Assembly (NCBI RefSeq): GCF_900102875.1
Contig: NZ_FNGH01000015.1
Span: 1-64,000 of the forward strand
Direction of reading: 5' to 3'
Origin: Franzmannia pantelleriensis
GTDB lineage: Bacteria > Pseudomonadota > Gammaproteobacteria > Pseudomonadales > Halomonadaceae
Length of the DNA stretch: 64,000 nucleotides
The position numbers and the translations under genes were made by a program. Positions 56,009-64,000 of the stretch are shown here, one piece after another; positions within the stretch are counted from its first letter, which is position 1; each line of letters begins with the position of its first letter. Below the pieces are notes generated by a model. It was not told where the DNA came from. It did no database searches and worked only from the letters and a program-made list of their open reading frames with translations.

Positions 56009-58306
56009 CTATGCCAGGGGGAGGATGTCGCGGGGACGATAGTGCGCGAGCCAGGTGGCGACCTCATGACCCGGGAGCGGTTTAGCAATCAAATAGCCCT
56101 GCAGCTCGTCACAGCCGAACTCACACAGCATGGCGGCGATGGCAGCGGTTTCTACCCCCTCGGCGATAACCCGCAGCCCCAGGCGATGTCCCAGCTCGAT
56201 GGTGGAGCGCACGATGACAACGTCGTCCGGCTGGGTATCCAGCGACATAACGAACGACTTGTCGATCTTCAAGGCGGCCACCGGCAGCTGCTTGAGCTGG
56301 GCCAGCGACGAGTAGCCGGTGCCGAAATCATCGATTGCCACCGTCAACCCCGCTTGTCTGAGCTCGTTCAGGCAACGGTTGGCCAGTGCAGGGTCCTGCA
56401 TTACGGCGCTCTCTGTTACCTCGAGACTCAGCTGCTCGACGTCGAGGCCATAATGGTCCAGCACGCTGAGCAGATGCTGCCCCAGCTGAGGATCGATAAC
56501 GTCTTCGGCCGAGAGATTGATCGCGACCGAATGGGGCTGCCCGGCGCGACGCCATTCGGCAAGCTGGTGGCAGACGCTATCGATCATCCAGCGAGTGAGC
56601 AGGCGGATGTTGCCCGAGCGCTCGGCGAGGGTAATGAACTCATCCGGCGGGATGAATCCCAGGCTGGGATGCTGCCAGCGCATCAGCGCCTCGAACTGAC
56701 ATACCCGCCCGGTGCTGGCGTCGATCTTGGGCTGATAGGCCATCCACAGCTGGGACTCTCTGGCCGCTTCCTGCAGGTCTCGAATCAGTGTCAGCTGGCG
56801 GAAGTGCTGCTCGTCCTGTCCCGGCTGGTAGCACTGCCAGGGGCTGCGCTGGCGACGCGCCGTCTCGAGGGCGATGTCGGCACGCCGCAGCAGCAGATGA
56901 GCGTCTTCACCGTGTGCAGGGCTATGCGCCTCGCCGGCCGAAAGCGACGGGCGAAATGGCGAAGCGTCCAGTTCAATGGGATCGCTCAGGTCGTTCAGTA
57001 GCCTGTCCTCCCAACCATCGGGCAGGGCCACATTGTGTACCAATAGCAAGAATTCGTTATCGCTGAGACGAAACGCTTGGAAGTCAGAAGATGGCAGGTT
57101 TGCCAGCCGTTGCGCCAAGGTGACCAACGCTCTATCCCCGAGGGCATAGCCAAAGGTGTCGTTGATATCGCGAAACCGGTCGATGGCGAGACGCAACAGT
57201 GAGAAGGGTTGCCCTTGCCCGATCAGTGCCGTGATGCACTCCTGTGCGCTGCTGCGATTGGGCAAGTCGGTCAAGGGGTCGTGGCGGGAACGGTGTAGCA
57301 GCGTGCGTTCGCGCTCGTCAATATCGGCCTGCATCGACAGTAAAGTGCCGGCCAGCAAGCCTATCTCGCCGCGAGGTGATACACCAATTGTCTCGAGGCG
57401 TTGGCCAAGGCCTATGCGTCGCGCAGCATCGGTCAGTCGGGTCAGTGGCAGGCTCATGCTGCGGGCGCTCCAGGCCGCTGCAGCGGTAGTCAGCAGCAGG
57501 ATCAATCCGACAATGGCCAGCAGTTGCCACTGCAGGTTGCGGTAGGCGGCCAAGAGACTCGCCCGCGATACTTGAACCAGGGCGAGCGTCTGCTGTGGGC
57601 CGGCCTCATTGAGAGCCAGTTCACGGGTCAGGTAGTCAGGATCGTTGGTGATGGCGTTGGTGTCTGGCACCTCTACTTGGTTGGCCAAGCCGCGGCGCGA
57701 GCTGACGAGATAGGAGGGGGTATCTCCACTTGGCTGGGTGATGACGCTGATATCCAGGCGTGTCAGGGTGTGAATCTCCTCGATCAGCGGCTCATCGATC
57801 AAGAACCCCATGCCCACCCAGCCAATCAGGTTCGGTGCTCGTACTGGAAGCAGCACGAATTCATAGGGCTGCCCGGCTTCGACGATCACATCGACGCCTG
57901 CTCCCTCCAGCCGCGCCTGCTCCAGCAAATCGGTAAAAGGTAATGCGTTTCCGGCCGGGTGATGGCTGCTAGCCAGCAAGTTGTCTGAGAGGTCGCTGAG
58001 CAGCACCATGTCGGCGCCAGCACGATCACCGTGGTTAGCCAATACGGTGCGTAGCGTATCGGTATCCTGAGTGGCAACGGCGCTCTTGAAACCGAAATCA
58101 TCGGCCAGGATTGCCACGTTGCTACGCAGCTGCTGGCCGCGCTCATCGAGGATTTGCTGGAGTACGTTAACACCAACGTCCAGGTCATGTTCACCCTTGG
58201 CGAGCGCATCCTGATACACCACCCGCAGGAAGGCGCCGCCGGTGACGGTGAGAGAAAACACCACCACGGCCAACATCACACTGAGCAGGCGGCTACGAAA
58301 ACTCAC
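56009..58306 (-). CDS. CACHE-type sensor with HAMP, GGDEF and EAL domains (c-di-GMP phosphodiesterase type)
   Basis: A 765-residue protein: helix 1 (about 8-28), a periplasmic CACHE-like sensor domain (about 35-255), helix 2 (about 262-285), HAMP (RSMSLPLTRLTDAARRIGLG), a degenerate GGDEF (SDNEF at the active-site position) and an EAL domain. EAL is FEALMRW; the rest is intact: INLSAED, LEVTES, IDDFGTGYSSL, ALKIDKSFV, IAEGVET and LQGYLIAKP. It should be a c-di-GMP phosphodiesterase that senses a periplasmic signal. It follows the cupredoxin-like gene by 18 bases and precedes the DUF3034 gene by 13, so the three are an operon. Confidence 0.88.
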   Translation of the reverse strand: MSFRSRLLSVMLAVVVFSLTVTGGAFLRVVYQDALAKGEHDLDVGVNVLQQILDERGQQLRSNVAILADDFGFKSAVATQDTDTLRTVLANHGDRAGADMVLLSDLSDNLLASSHHPAGNALPFTDLLEQARLEGAGVDVIVEAGQPYEFVLLPVRAPNLIGWVGMGFLIDEPLIEEIHTLTRLDISVITQPSGDTPSYLVSSRRGLANQVEVPDTNAITNDPDYLTRELALNEAGPQQTLALVQVSRASLLAAYRNLQWQLLAIVGLILLLTTAAAAWSARSMSLPLTRLTDAARRIGLGQRLETIGVSPRGEIGLLAGTLLSMQADIDERERTLLHRSRHDPLTDLPNRSSAQECITALIGQGQPFSLLRLAIDRFRDINDTFGYALGDRALVTLAQRLANLPSSDFQAFRLSDNEFLLLVHNVALPDGWEDRLLNDLSDPIELDASPFRPSLSAGEAHSPAHGEDAHLLLRRADIALETARRQRSPWQCYQPGQDEQHFRQLTLIRDLQEAARESQLWMAYQPKIDASTGRVCQFEALMRWQHPSLGFIPPDEFITLAERSGNIRLLTRWMIDSVCHQLAEWRRAGQPHSVAINLSAEDVIDPQLGQHLLSVLDHYGLDVEQLSLEVTESAVMQDPALANRCLNELRQAGLTVAIDDFGTGYSSLAQLKQLPVAALKIDKSFVMSLDTQPDDVVIVRSTIELGHRLGLRVIAEGVETAAIAAMLCEFGCDELQGYLIAKPLPGHEVATWLAHYRPRDILPLA

Positions 58307-58324
58307 CTCGGTGCCTGCTTGTCG

Positions 58325-58984
58325 TCACTGCGTGGCATCACGGAATCGCTGTTGCAGGGCCGAAGGCTCAGAGGGGGGCGGCGGTGAGGCCGTCAAGGTC
58401 AGTAGGATCTCTTGCTGGCTCTGATCTGAAAGAGAGAATTCCTGCCACTGCTGGTGGCTGTCGTCTAGGCGCGGGTGCCAGACCCTCAGGCGATGCGCAC
58501 CAGCGGGCAGATCGGGAAGCCGCCAGCTGCCTTCTTCCTGCGTAACCCCGACGTGCGCGGCATCGCTGACCACGATGAAGGCCTGCATATGATCATGAAT
58601 GTTACACCCGAGAACCACGACCCCGGCCTGATCAAAGGTGACTGGCGGCGGCGTATCGCGCAGGAAAAGATTGAGATCGAATACCTTGGCTGGTGAAAAA
58701 GAGTAGACGTGATGGCGTGTATTGTCCTGGTTGGGAAAGCGAATGCGGCTGTTCACCGGCACGGCGGTGACATGCGGATGGAACGCGGCGTCGCGCTGGA
58801 TGATGTCATCGTCGACGCCAGGTCGACCTGCCTCGCCGCTAACGTGGACTTCGATCACCGCATCGGAAAGCGCATCGCCGCTCTCGGCGTCCCTGATGAT
58901 GAGAAGCGTGGCTGCGGCCGGGCTGGCAAGCAGAAGTGTCGTCAGCATCACGACCAATCGCTGGGTAAGGAGAGCAGAGCGCAT
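58325..58984 (-). CDS. Exported cupredoxin-like (methylamine-utilisation-type) protein
   Basis: A 219-residue exported protein. Signal peptide about 1-25. A plastocyanin-like fold is suggested by a His pair (RHHVYSF, His91/92) and by GCNIHDHM (Cys127, His130/132, Met133), the usual set of type-1 copper ligands: His, Cys, His, Met. A carboxypeptidase-regulatory-type beta domain follows (LPDLPAGAHRLRVWHP). This type is often annotated as methylamine utilisation protein, but no methylamine genes are here. It leads the unit with the sensor-EAL, DUF3034 and haemoglobin genes. No clear ribosome site precedes the ATG. Confidence 0.8.
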   Translation of the reverse strand: MRSALLTQRLVVMLTTLLLASPAAATLLIIRDAESGDALSDAVIEVHVSGEAGRPGVDDDIIQRDAAFHPHVTAVPVNSRIRFPNQDNTRHHVYSFSPAKVFDLNLFLRDTPPPVTFDQAGVVVLGCNIHDHMQAFIVVSDAAHVGVTQEEGSWRLPDLPAGAHRLRVWHPRLDDSHQQWQEFSLSDQSQQEILLTLTASPPPPSEPSALQQRFRDATQ

Positions 58985-59058
58985 GGGAGTCTGATCAGCT
59001 TATTAGAGGAGAAGCGCTAATGGTGGTGTATTAGGTGGGGTAGTGTCATCAGGCGGGC

Positions 59059-59652
59059 TTAACGCTGTATCCACCAATGCTGCTTCCAGGCACGCATCAC
59101 CCGCTCGGGGTACCAGGTTTCGCCGCGGCTGCCATTGTAACGTGCCAGGGCACGCGTCAGATCGCCGCGTTCCACTGCCAGATAGTGGGCCAGGATGGTG
59201 CTGCCGTAGCGAAGATTGAGCAGCGGGTCGAACAGGTCATCGGTGGGGCGCCCCAATTCGTTGATCCAGAACGGCATGATCTGCATCAGTCCCTGGGCAC
59301 CGGCGGAGGAGACCGCCTGTTGCTGGAAGCCGCTCTCAACCTGAATGACGGCTAACACGATTTCCGGGGCCAGGCCGGCTAACTGGGCCTCCTGGTAGAT
59401 GCGTTCCAGCATCAGCATGCGCGTGTCGGGATCGGGAACGAAACGCGCCAGGCGCGGCTCCATGGTGCTCAGCCATTGCCTGGACGCCCAGATCTGCGCC
59501 GCACTCGGTGCTTCGTCGAGTACACCGTCGAGGGTCGCACGCAGCCCAGGCGTTACGGCGTGGCGCGGCTCGGCCAGCGTTGCCGGGGCCGAGCAGCTCA
59601 GCGTTACCGCCAGCAGGACGGCCGCGGCGGGATTAGCGCGCGACCTTCTCAC
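59059..59652 (-). CDS. Lytic transglycosylase (SLT domain)
   Basis: A 197-residue exported lysozyme-like transglycosylase. Signal peptide about 1-27 (ends TLAEPR); the SLT core has the catalytic Glu in [19 protein letters not shown] and [13 protein letters not shown], then [19 protein letters not shown] and [10 protein letters not shown]. It cleaves peptidoglycan to anhydro-muropeptides. The GTG start lies 20 bases inside the end of proS, so it is translated from the same message. It is a short, single-domain type (Slt/MltC-like core). Confidence 0.9.
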   Translation of the reverse strand: MRRSRANPAAAVLLAVTLSCSAPATLAEPRHAVTPGLRATLDGVLDEAPSAAQIWASRQWLSTMEPRLARFVPDPDTRMLMLERIYQEAQLAGLAPEIVLAVIQVESGFQQQAVSSAGAQGLMQIMPFWINELGRPTDDLFDPLLNLRYGSTILAHYLAVERGDLTRALARYNGSRGETWYPERVMRAWKQHWWIQR

Positions 59653-61354
59653 GCAGAAAGTCGATGATCTGGTCGGCTGGCACCATGGTGGGTGCCTCGT
59701 CGCGGCGGCCCTTGTACTCGAGCTCGCCGTTGTCGAGGCTGCGATCGCCGATGACCAGTCGATGGGGGATGCCGATCAATTCCTGGTCGGCGAACTTGAC
59801 CCCAGGGCGGGTATCGCGGTCGTCGAGCAGCACGTCGAGGCCGACCGCACGAAGCTCCGCGTAGAGCCGCTCGCTGGTCTCGCGCACCCGCTCTGACTTG
59901 TGAGCGTTCATTGGCACTAGCATCACTTCGAAGGGGGCGATGGCGTCGGGCCAGATGATGCCGCCGGCGTCATGGTTCTGCTCGATGGCCGAGGCCACCA
60001 CACGGGTCACGCCGATGCCGTAGCAGCCCATCCACGGATGGGCTGCCTTGCCGTTGGCGTCGAGCACCGTGGCATTCATCGCCTCGGAGTACTTCTTGCC
60101 GAGCTGGAAGACATGGCCGACCTCGATACCGCGCTTGATGGCCAGGCGGCCCTTGCCGTCCGGTGACGGGTCGCCTTCCACCACGTTACGCAGGTCGGCT
60201 ACCTTGGGCAGTGCCACGTCGCGTTCCCAGTTAATGCCGAAATAGTGCTTGCCGTCGACGTTGGCGCCGGCGCCGAAGTCGCTCATCAGCGCCACGCTGC
60301 GATCGATGATGACCGGCATGTCGAGATTGACCGGTCCCAGCGACCCGGGGCCGGCACCTACCACGGCGCGGATCTGCTCCTCCGTGGCCATGCACAGCGG
60401 GGCGGCCACCTCGGGCAGGTTCTCGGCCTTGATCTCATTGAGCTCATGATCACCGCGCACCAGCAGGGCGATAAGACCGCCTTCGGCGGCCTCGACCATC
60501 AGTGTCTTGATGGTCTTCTCGATGGGCAGCCCGTGCTGCTCCACCAGGGCGGCGATGGTGCGGGCGTTAGGGGTATCGACAAGACGCAGTTCCTCGCCGG
60601 GGGCGGGGCGCTGGGCGTCACTGCCCAGCGGTGCCGGCAGGGCCTCGGCTTTCTCGATATTGGCAGCGTAGTCGGACTCGGTGGAGAACACGATATCGTC
60701 CTCGCCGGAGTCGGCCAGCACGTGAAACTCGTGGGAGCCGGTACCGCCGATCGAGCCGTTATCGGCCAGCACCGCGCGGAAATCGAGCCCCAGACGGGTG
60801 AAGATGCGCACATAGGCATCGTACATCACCTGGTAGGTATCGAGCAGCGAGGCCTCATCGACGTGGAAGGAGTAGGCGTCCTTCATGATGAATTCGCGGG
60901 AGCGCATCACGCCGAAACGCGGGCGGATCTCGTCGCGGAACTTGGTCTGAATCTGGTAGAAGTTGGCCGGCAGCTGCTTGTAGCTACTGATCTCCTTGCG
61001 CACCAGATCGGTAATCACCTCTTCATGGGTCGGCCCAACACAGTAGTCGCGCTGGTGACGATCCTTGAGACGCAGCAGCTCGGGGCCATACTGCTCCCAG
61101 CGGCCCGACTCCTGCCACAGTTCGGCGGGCTGCACGGCCGGCATCAGCACTTCCTGGGCGCCGGAGCGGTCCATCTCCTCGCGGACGATGCGCTCGACCT
61201 TGCGCAGGGTGCGCAGACCCAGCGGCAGCCAGGTGTAGAGGCCGGAAGTGAGGCGACGGATCATGCCGGCGCGTAGCATCAGCTGATGGCTGATCACTTC
61301 GGCGTCGGCGGGGGTTTCCTTGAGGGTCGAGAGCAGCAGTTGGGTGGCGCGCAT
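59633..61354 (-). CDS. proS: Prolyl-tRNA synthetase
   Basis: A 573-residue class II synthetase of the bacterial type with the editing insert (about 220-405, including the Lys in TIKTLMVEA and [13 protein letters not shown]). Motif 2 ([21 protein letters not shown] split over residues about 135-160) and the C-terminal anticodon domain ([31 protein letters not shown]) are intact. ATG at 61354 gives the usual start [20 protein letters not shown]; earlier ATGs at 61378 and 61390 add a short tail without similarity. Confidence 0.96.
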   Translation of the reverse strand: MRATQLLLSTLKETPADAEVISHQLMLRAGMIRRLTSGLYTWLPLGLRTLRKVERIVREEMDRSGAQEVLMPAVQPAELWQESGRWEQYGPELLRLKDRHQRDYCVGPTHEEVITDLVRKEISSYKQLPANFYQIQTKFRDEIRPRFGVMRSREFIMKDAYSFHVDEASLLDTYQVMYDAYVRIFTRLGLDFRAVLADNGSIGGTGSHEFHVLADSGEDDIVFSTESDYAANIEKAEALPAPLGSDAQRPAPGEELRLVDTPNARTIAALVEQHGLPIEKTIKTLMVEAAEGGLIALLVRGDHELNEIKAENLPEVAAPLCMATEEQIRAVVGAGPGSLGPVNLDMPVIIDRSVALMSDFGAGANVDGKHYFGINWERDVALPKVADLRNVVEGDPSPDGKGRLAIKRGIEVGHVFQLGKKYSEAMNATVLDANGKAAHPWMGCYGIGVTRVVASAIEQNHDAGGIIWPDAIAPFEVMLVPMNAHKSERVRETSERLYAELRAVGLDVLLDDRDTRPGVKFADQELIGIPHRLVIGDRSLDNGELEYKGRRDEAPTMVPADQIIDFLREKVAR

Positions 61355-61512
61355 GGGTCCGGCGTTTCCTTCCAGCATGGGGCGTGACATGAGTCGGCGT
61401 GCCGCGATGGCGGCGTTTGGGGCATTGTACGGTCAAGCGTGTGTGGCGGCAAAAAACCCCCTTTTCGACCTGTCCCGGCGCCCCTCGCCCCATTGGCTTT
61501 GCCGGCTAGCTA

Positions 61513-62106
61513 TTACCTCAACACTTTGAGCCAGAACACCATCGGTTTATGGGTCTCCTCGGCGTCGCCGATATCCTTCCAGTGGAAGGTCGTAGCCAGT
61601 TCAGGGTGGCGTTCATAGCCCTGCGAGCGCCAGAAGCCATGGAGTGGCACGTAGTCGTATGGCTTCAATGGGTGGTCGTCGGGGCGCTCCACGGCGCAGA
61701 AGGCGGCGCTGGCAAAGCCCTCGCCGCGAGCATGCGCCTCGCGCTCGGCCATGAAGGCTTTGCCGATGCCGCGGCCTCGGTAGCTGGCTAGCAGCACCGA
61801 CTCGCCGTAGTAGAACACGCTGCCGATATCGATGCCGGCCTGTTCGAACGGGGCGCGGAACTCGGCCAGGTCGTCGGTCAGCGGCATGCCGGTGGCTGCC
61901 CCCACCAGGGTATCGCCGTCGAAAGCCAGTACAAACAGACTGCGCGGGCAGTCGGCGTAACGGGCCAGGTAGTCGGCCTCGTAGTCGAGGTCGCCATCGT
62001 AGAGGTAGGGAAAATCGCGAAACACACGAATGCGCAGCTGCGCCAAGGCGTCGAGATGTGGGGCAATGGCGCGACCTTGGCAGGTACTCAGCGTGATGGT
62101 CGACAT
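61513..62106 (-). CDS. GNAT-family N-acetyltransferase
   Basis: A 197-residue acetyltransferase of the GNAT fold. The acetyl-CoA site is in SVLLASYRGRGIGKAFMAER (R-G-x-G-x-G/A pattern), with LFVLAFDGDTLVGAATGMP as the central strand and FWRSQGYERH as the C-terminal motif. It has the whole fold and no other domain; the substrate is unknown. ATG at 62106 has GAGGAA upstream. It lies upstream of proS on the same strand, with a 158-base gap. Confidence 0.85.
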   Translation of the reverse strand: MSTITLSTCQGRAIAPHLDALAQLRIRVFRDFPYLYDGDLDYEADYLARYADCPRSLFVLAFDGDTLVGAATGMPLTDDLAEFRAPFEQAGIDIGSVFYYGESVLLASYRGRGIGKAFMAEREAHARGEGFASAAFCAVERPDDHPLKPYDYVPLHGFWRSQGYERHPELATTFHWKDIGDAEETHKPMVFWLKVLR

Positions 62107-62266
62107 GTGCGCTTCCTCACGGCTTGCGTATTTCCTGTGCACGCTATCAGTCCGGCCACTGGCCGCCAATCCCGAGCGCGACCAGATGTGTGCCACAGGC
62201 GTCGCCAGGCGCAGACAGTCGGACTGTGATAGCCTTTACAACGTTCACGCAGGGGGAAACTTCGTA

Positions 62267-62716
62267 ATGATAACAACCACACAGTCTGGCGTGCGCCGCT
62301 GGCTGGTGCGTCTGGCCGTCGTAGCCACTGCACTGGCGTTGGCGGGCTGTGGCACGCTGCTGCACCCAGAGCGCAAGGGGCAGGCCAGCGGCGACATTGA
62401 CCCGCGGATTGCGCTGGCCAATGGGGTAGGCCTGCTGTTCTTCATCATTCCCGGCGTCGTGGCCTATGCCGTGGACTTCTCCAACGGCACCATCTATCTC
62501 CCTAGTGGCCATACCCAGGCACAGGTCGATAGCGTGTCGTTCGAAGAGGAGCTCGATATAGCGACGCTGGAGCTGATGCTGGCCGAGCACCTCGGCAAGC
62601 CGGTCGAGCTCGACCACGAGCTGCTGCTGGCCGAGCGGGTCGAGAGCCTCGATGAGGCGCTGGCGCTGGTGCGGATGTCAGGAGTCGACGACGCCGAACG
62701 GCTCGAGACGCTCTAG
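62267..62716 (+). CDS. Small lipoprotein with one hydrophobic segment
   Basis: A 149-residue predicted lipoprotein. Lipobox LALAGC with Cys28; a hydrophobic segment follows (about 51-68, GVGLLFFIIPGVVAYAVDF) and then FSNGTIYLPSG and a charged helical C-terminus. The pattern AVDFxxGTIYLP is one I have seen in small hypothetical lipoproteins of gammaproteobacteria, but no function is known. AGGGGGA lies upstream of the ATG. Its end overlaps the benE gene by four bases on the opposite strand. Confidence 0.78.
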   Translation: MITTTQSGVRRWLVRLAVVATALALAGCGTLLHPERKGQASGDIDPRIALANGVGLLFFIIPGVVAYAVDFSNGTIYLPSGHTQAQVDSVSFEEELDIATLELMLAEHLGKPVELDHELLLAERVESLDEALALVRMSGVDDAERLETL

Positions 62717-63927
62717 CGCCGACGACGGGCGTTGCCGATGCCCAGCATGGCCATGCCTGCCAGCAGGCCCCAGAAGGCGGCCCCGATCCCCAGTAGCGTG
62801 ACGCCAGAAGCGGTGAACAGAAACGTTACCACGGCGGCGTCGCGCTGGCTGGCGTCTTCCACGGCCCCGGCCAGGCCGTTGCCGATGGTGCCCAGCAGCG
62901 CCAACCCCGCCAATGCCATGATCAGTGGCGCCGGGAACGCCGCAAACAGCGCGGTGACGGTGGCGCCGAAGATGCCCATGATCAGATACCCGACGCCGGC
63001 CGCCACGCCGGCAGTATAGCGGCGTGCGGGGTCTTCATGGGCCTCGCGTCCCATGCATACCGCGGCGCTGATGGCGGCGAGATTGAGCGCATAGCCGCCG
63101 AAGGGTGCCAGCGCCAGGGTGGCGGCCCCGGTCCAGCCGATCAGCGGAGAGCTGGGGGCGGAGTAACCGGCGGCGCGCAACACCGCGATGCCGGGTAGGT
63201 TCTGGGTGGCCATGGTGACCACAAACAGCGGTATGCCGATACCGATCAGCGTCGACAGCGCGAACTCGGGTGCGGTGAACACCGGCACAGTAGGGGTGAG
63301 ACCTACGCCCGCCAGCGACAGCTGCCCCTGTCCCACGGCAACGCCGACCCCGACCAGCAGCACAGCGACGATAGCGTAGCGCGGGATCAGGCGACGGCTC
63401 AGCGCATAGGTCGTAAGCATCGCCAGTGGCAGCAGCCATTGCTGCTCCAGTGCCACGAACAGATCCATCCCGAAACGCAGCAGTACGCCCGCCAGCAGTG
63501 CAGCGGCCAGCGAGGCCGGTATGCGCTTGACCAGCGCGCCGAACAGGCCGGTGATGCCGCACAGGGTAATCAGTGCCGCCGAGAACAGGAAGGCGCCGAT
63601 GGCCTGCGCCATGGGCACGCCGGGCAGGCTGGTGGCCAGCAGCGCGGCGCCGGGCGTCGACCAGGCGGTGAGCACCGGCATGCGATAGCGCAACGACAGC
63701 CCCAGCGAGGTCAGCCCCATGCCGATGCCCAGTGCCCACAGCCAGGAGCCGATCTGGGCCTCGGAGGCGCCTGCCGCCTCGGCAGCCTGGAAAATGATCA
63801 CCGCCGAGCTGCCGTAGCCGATCAATACTGCCACCAGGCCAGCGGTGACGCTCGACAGGCTGATATCGCGCCACACGGAGCGTCCGACACTGGCATCGCG
63901 TCCCTGAATGAGCGGAGGATGTGACAT
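62713..63927 (-). CDS. benE: BenE-family benzoate/H+ symporter-like transporter
   Basis: A 404-residue inner-membrane protein of the benzoate:H+ symporter (BenE) family with about 12 helices. Family sequence: SVTAGLVAVLIGYGSSAVII, LTAWSTPGAALLATSLPG, VTMATQNLPGIAVLRAAGY, FGGYALNLAAISAAVCMG and AGVGYLIMGIFGATVTALFA. BenE can import benzoate, but many members are not near aromatic genes and their substrate is unknown; none are in this window. ATG at 63927 has GGGAG upstream; an ATG at 63948 is less likely. A palindrome lies just upstream. Confidence 0.88.
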   Translation of the reverse strand: MSHPPLIQGRDASVGRSVWRDISLSSVTAGLVAVLIGYGSSAVIIFQAAEAAGASEAQIGSWLWALGIGMGLTSLGLSLRYRMPVLTAWSTPGAALLATSLPGVPMAQAIGAFLFSAALITLCGITGLFGALVKRIPASLAAALLAGVLLRFGMDLFVALEQQWLLPLAMLTTYALSRRLIPRYAIVAVLLVGVGVAVGQGQLSLAGVGLTPTVPVFTAPEFALSTLIGIGIPLFVVTMATQNLPGIAVLRAAGYSAPSSPLIGWTGAATLALAPFGGYALNLAAISAAVCMGREAHEDPARRYTAGVAAGVGYLIMGIFGATVTALFAAFPAPLIMALAGLALLGTIGNGLAGAVEDASQRDAAVVTFLFTASGVTLLGIGAAFWGLLAGMAMLGIGNARRRR

Positions 63928-63956
63928 CTGGGCTCCCAGTGTGATCATATGGTCGG

Positions 63957-63976
63957 TTGTGCGTTATAGCGTACAA
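63957..63976 (-). promoter_or_regulatory. Palindromic operator-like site upstream of benE
   Basis: TTGTGCG and CGTACAA are near-perfect inverted arms (one mismatch) around TTATAG. On the minus strand it covers a TATAAC -10-like element, about 40 bases before the benE start. It looks like a GntR/TetR-type operator. The neighbour beyond the window edge may encode the regulator. Confidence 0.45.
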
Positions 63977-64000
63977 TGCGCAGCACCATACCATTCGTGC

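Noticed and set aside
59017-59034. CTAAT-N8-ATTAG inverted repeat upstream of the cupredoxin-like gene
   Set aside because: The arms are only five bases and AT-rich; too weak to call an operator.

Overview
The window is a dense, high-GC gammaproteobacterial chromosome segment with no rRNA, tRNA, insertion sequence, prophage or CRISPR array that I could find. Gene content and order point to Halomonadaceae (Halomonas or a close relative): the blocks rpoE-rseA-rseB-mucD / lepA-lepB-rnc-era-recO-pdxJ-acpS and gacS / cysM-rlmD-relA-mazG are arranged as in the Pseudomonas/Halomonas lineage. The genus call is inference from memory of gene order, not from a search.

Layout. 1-604: 3' end of etfA. 742-13103: an iron-uptake island, made of a TonB-dependent receptor, a LysR regulator, a FecB/FecC/FecD/FepC-type siderophore ABC transporter, and a six-gene TonB2-type energising cluster (DUF3450 protein, long ExbB/TtpC, ExbB, ExbD, TonB, TPR protein). 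Fur-box-like sites lie in front of all three transcription units. 13095-17744: nucleic-acid enzymes (xthA, a small basic protein, rhlB, dinG). 17811-18890: aroF. 19202-23368: sigma-E envelope-stress operon. 23551-29880: lepA to acpS housekeeping operon. 29820-32507: gacS on the opposite strand, its end overlapping acpS. 32626-40727: cysM, rlmD, relA, mazG and ppc, tightly packed. 40731-43524: a CBS-domain gene divergent from a QseBC/PmrAB-like two-component pair, with a perfect CTTAAG-N5-CTTAAG repeat between them. 43506-51629: panE, topB, an AarF/UbiB-like kinase, a SEC-C/solenoid protein, ampG and rfaH. 51666-52456: slyD-like gene and a 47-residue membrane protein preceded by two FNR/ANR-like boxes. 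52542-58984: two c-di-GMP phosphodiesterase-type proteins and a four-gene unit (cupredoxin-like protein, sensor-EAL, DUF3034 protein, truncated-haemoglobin lipoprotein). 59059-63927: lytic transglycosylase, proS, GNAT acetyltransferase, small lipoprotein, BenE transporter.

How the genes work together. The iron island is a near-complete uptake path: outer-membrane receptor, energising complex, periplasmic binding protein, two permeases and an ATPase, all plausibly Fur-controlled. The sigma-E operon carries sigma factor, membrane anti-sigma, periplasmic modulator and HtrA-like protease, with a candidate autoregulated promoter. relA with gacS places stringent-response and Gac signalling genes side by side. 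The most interesting poorly described parts are the cupredoxin/EAL/DUF3034/haemoglobin unit, the low-oxygen-type promoter driving a 47-residue membrane protein, the hairpin just upstream of rnc, and the CTTAAG repeat between the two-component and CBS genes.
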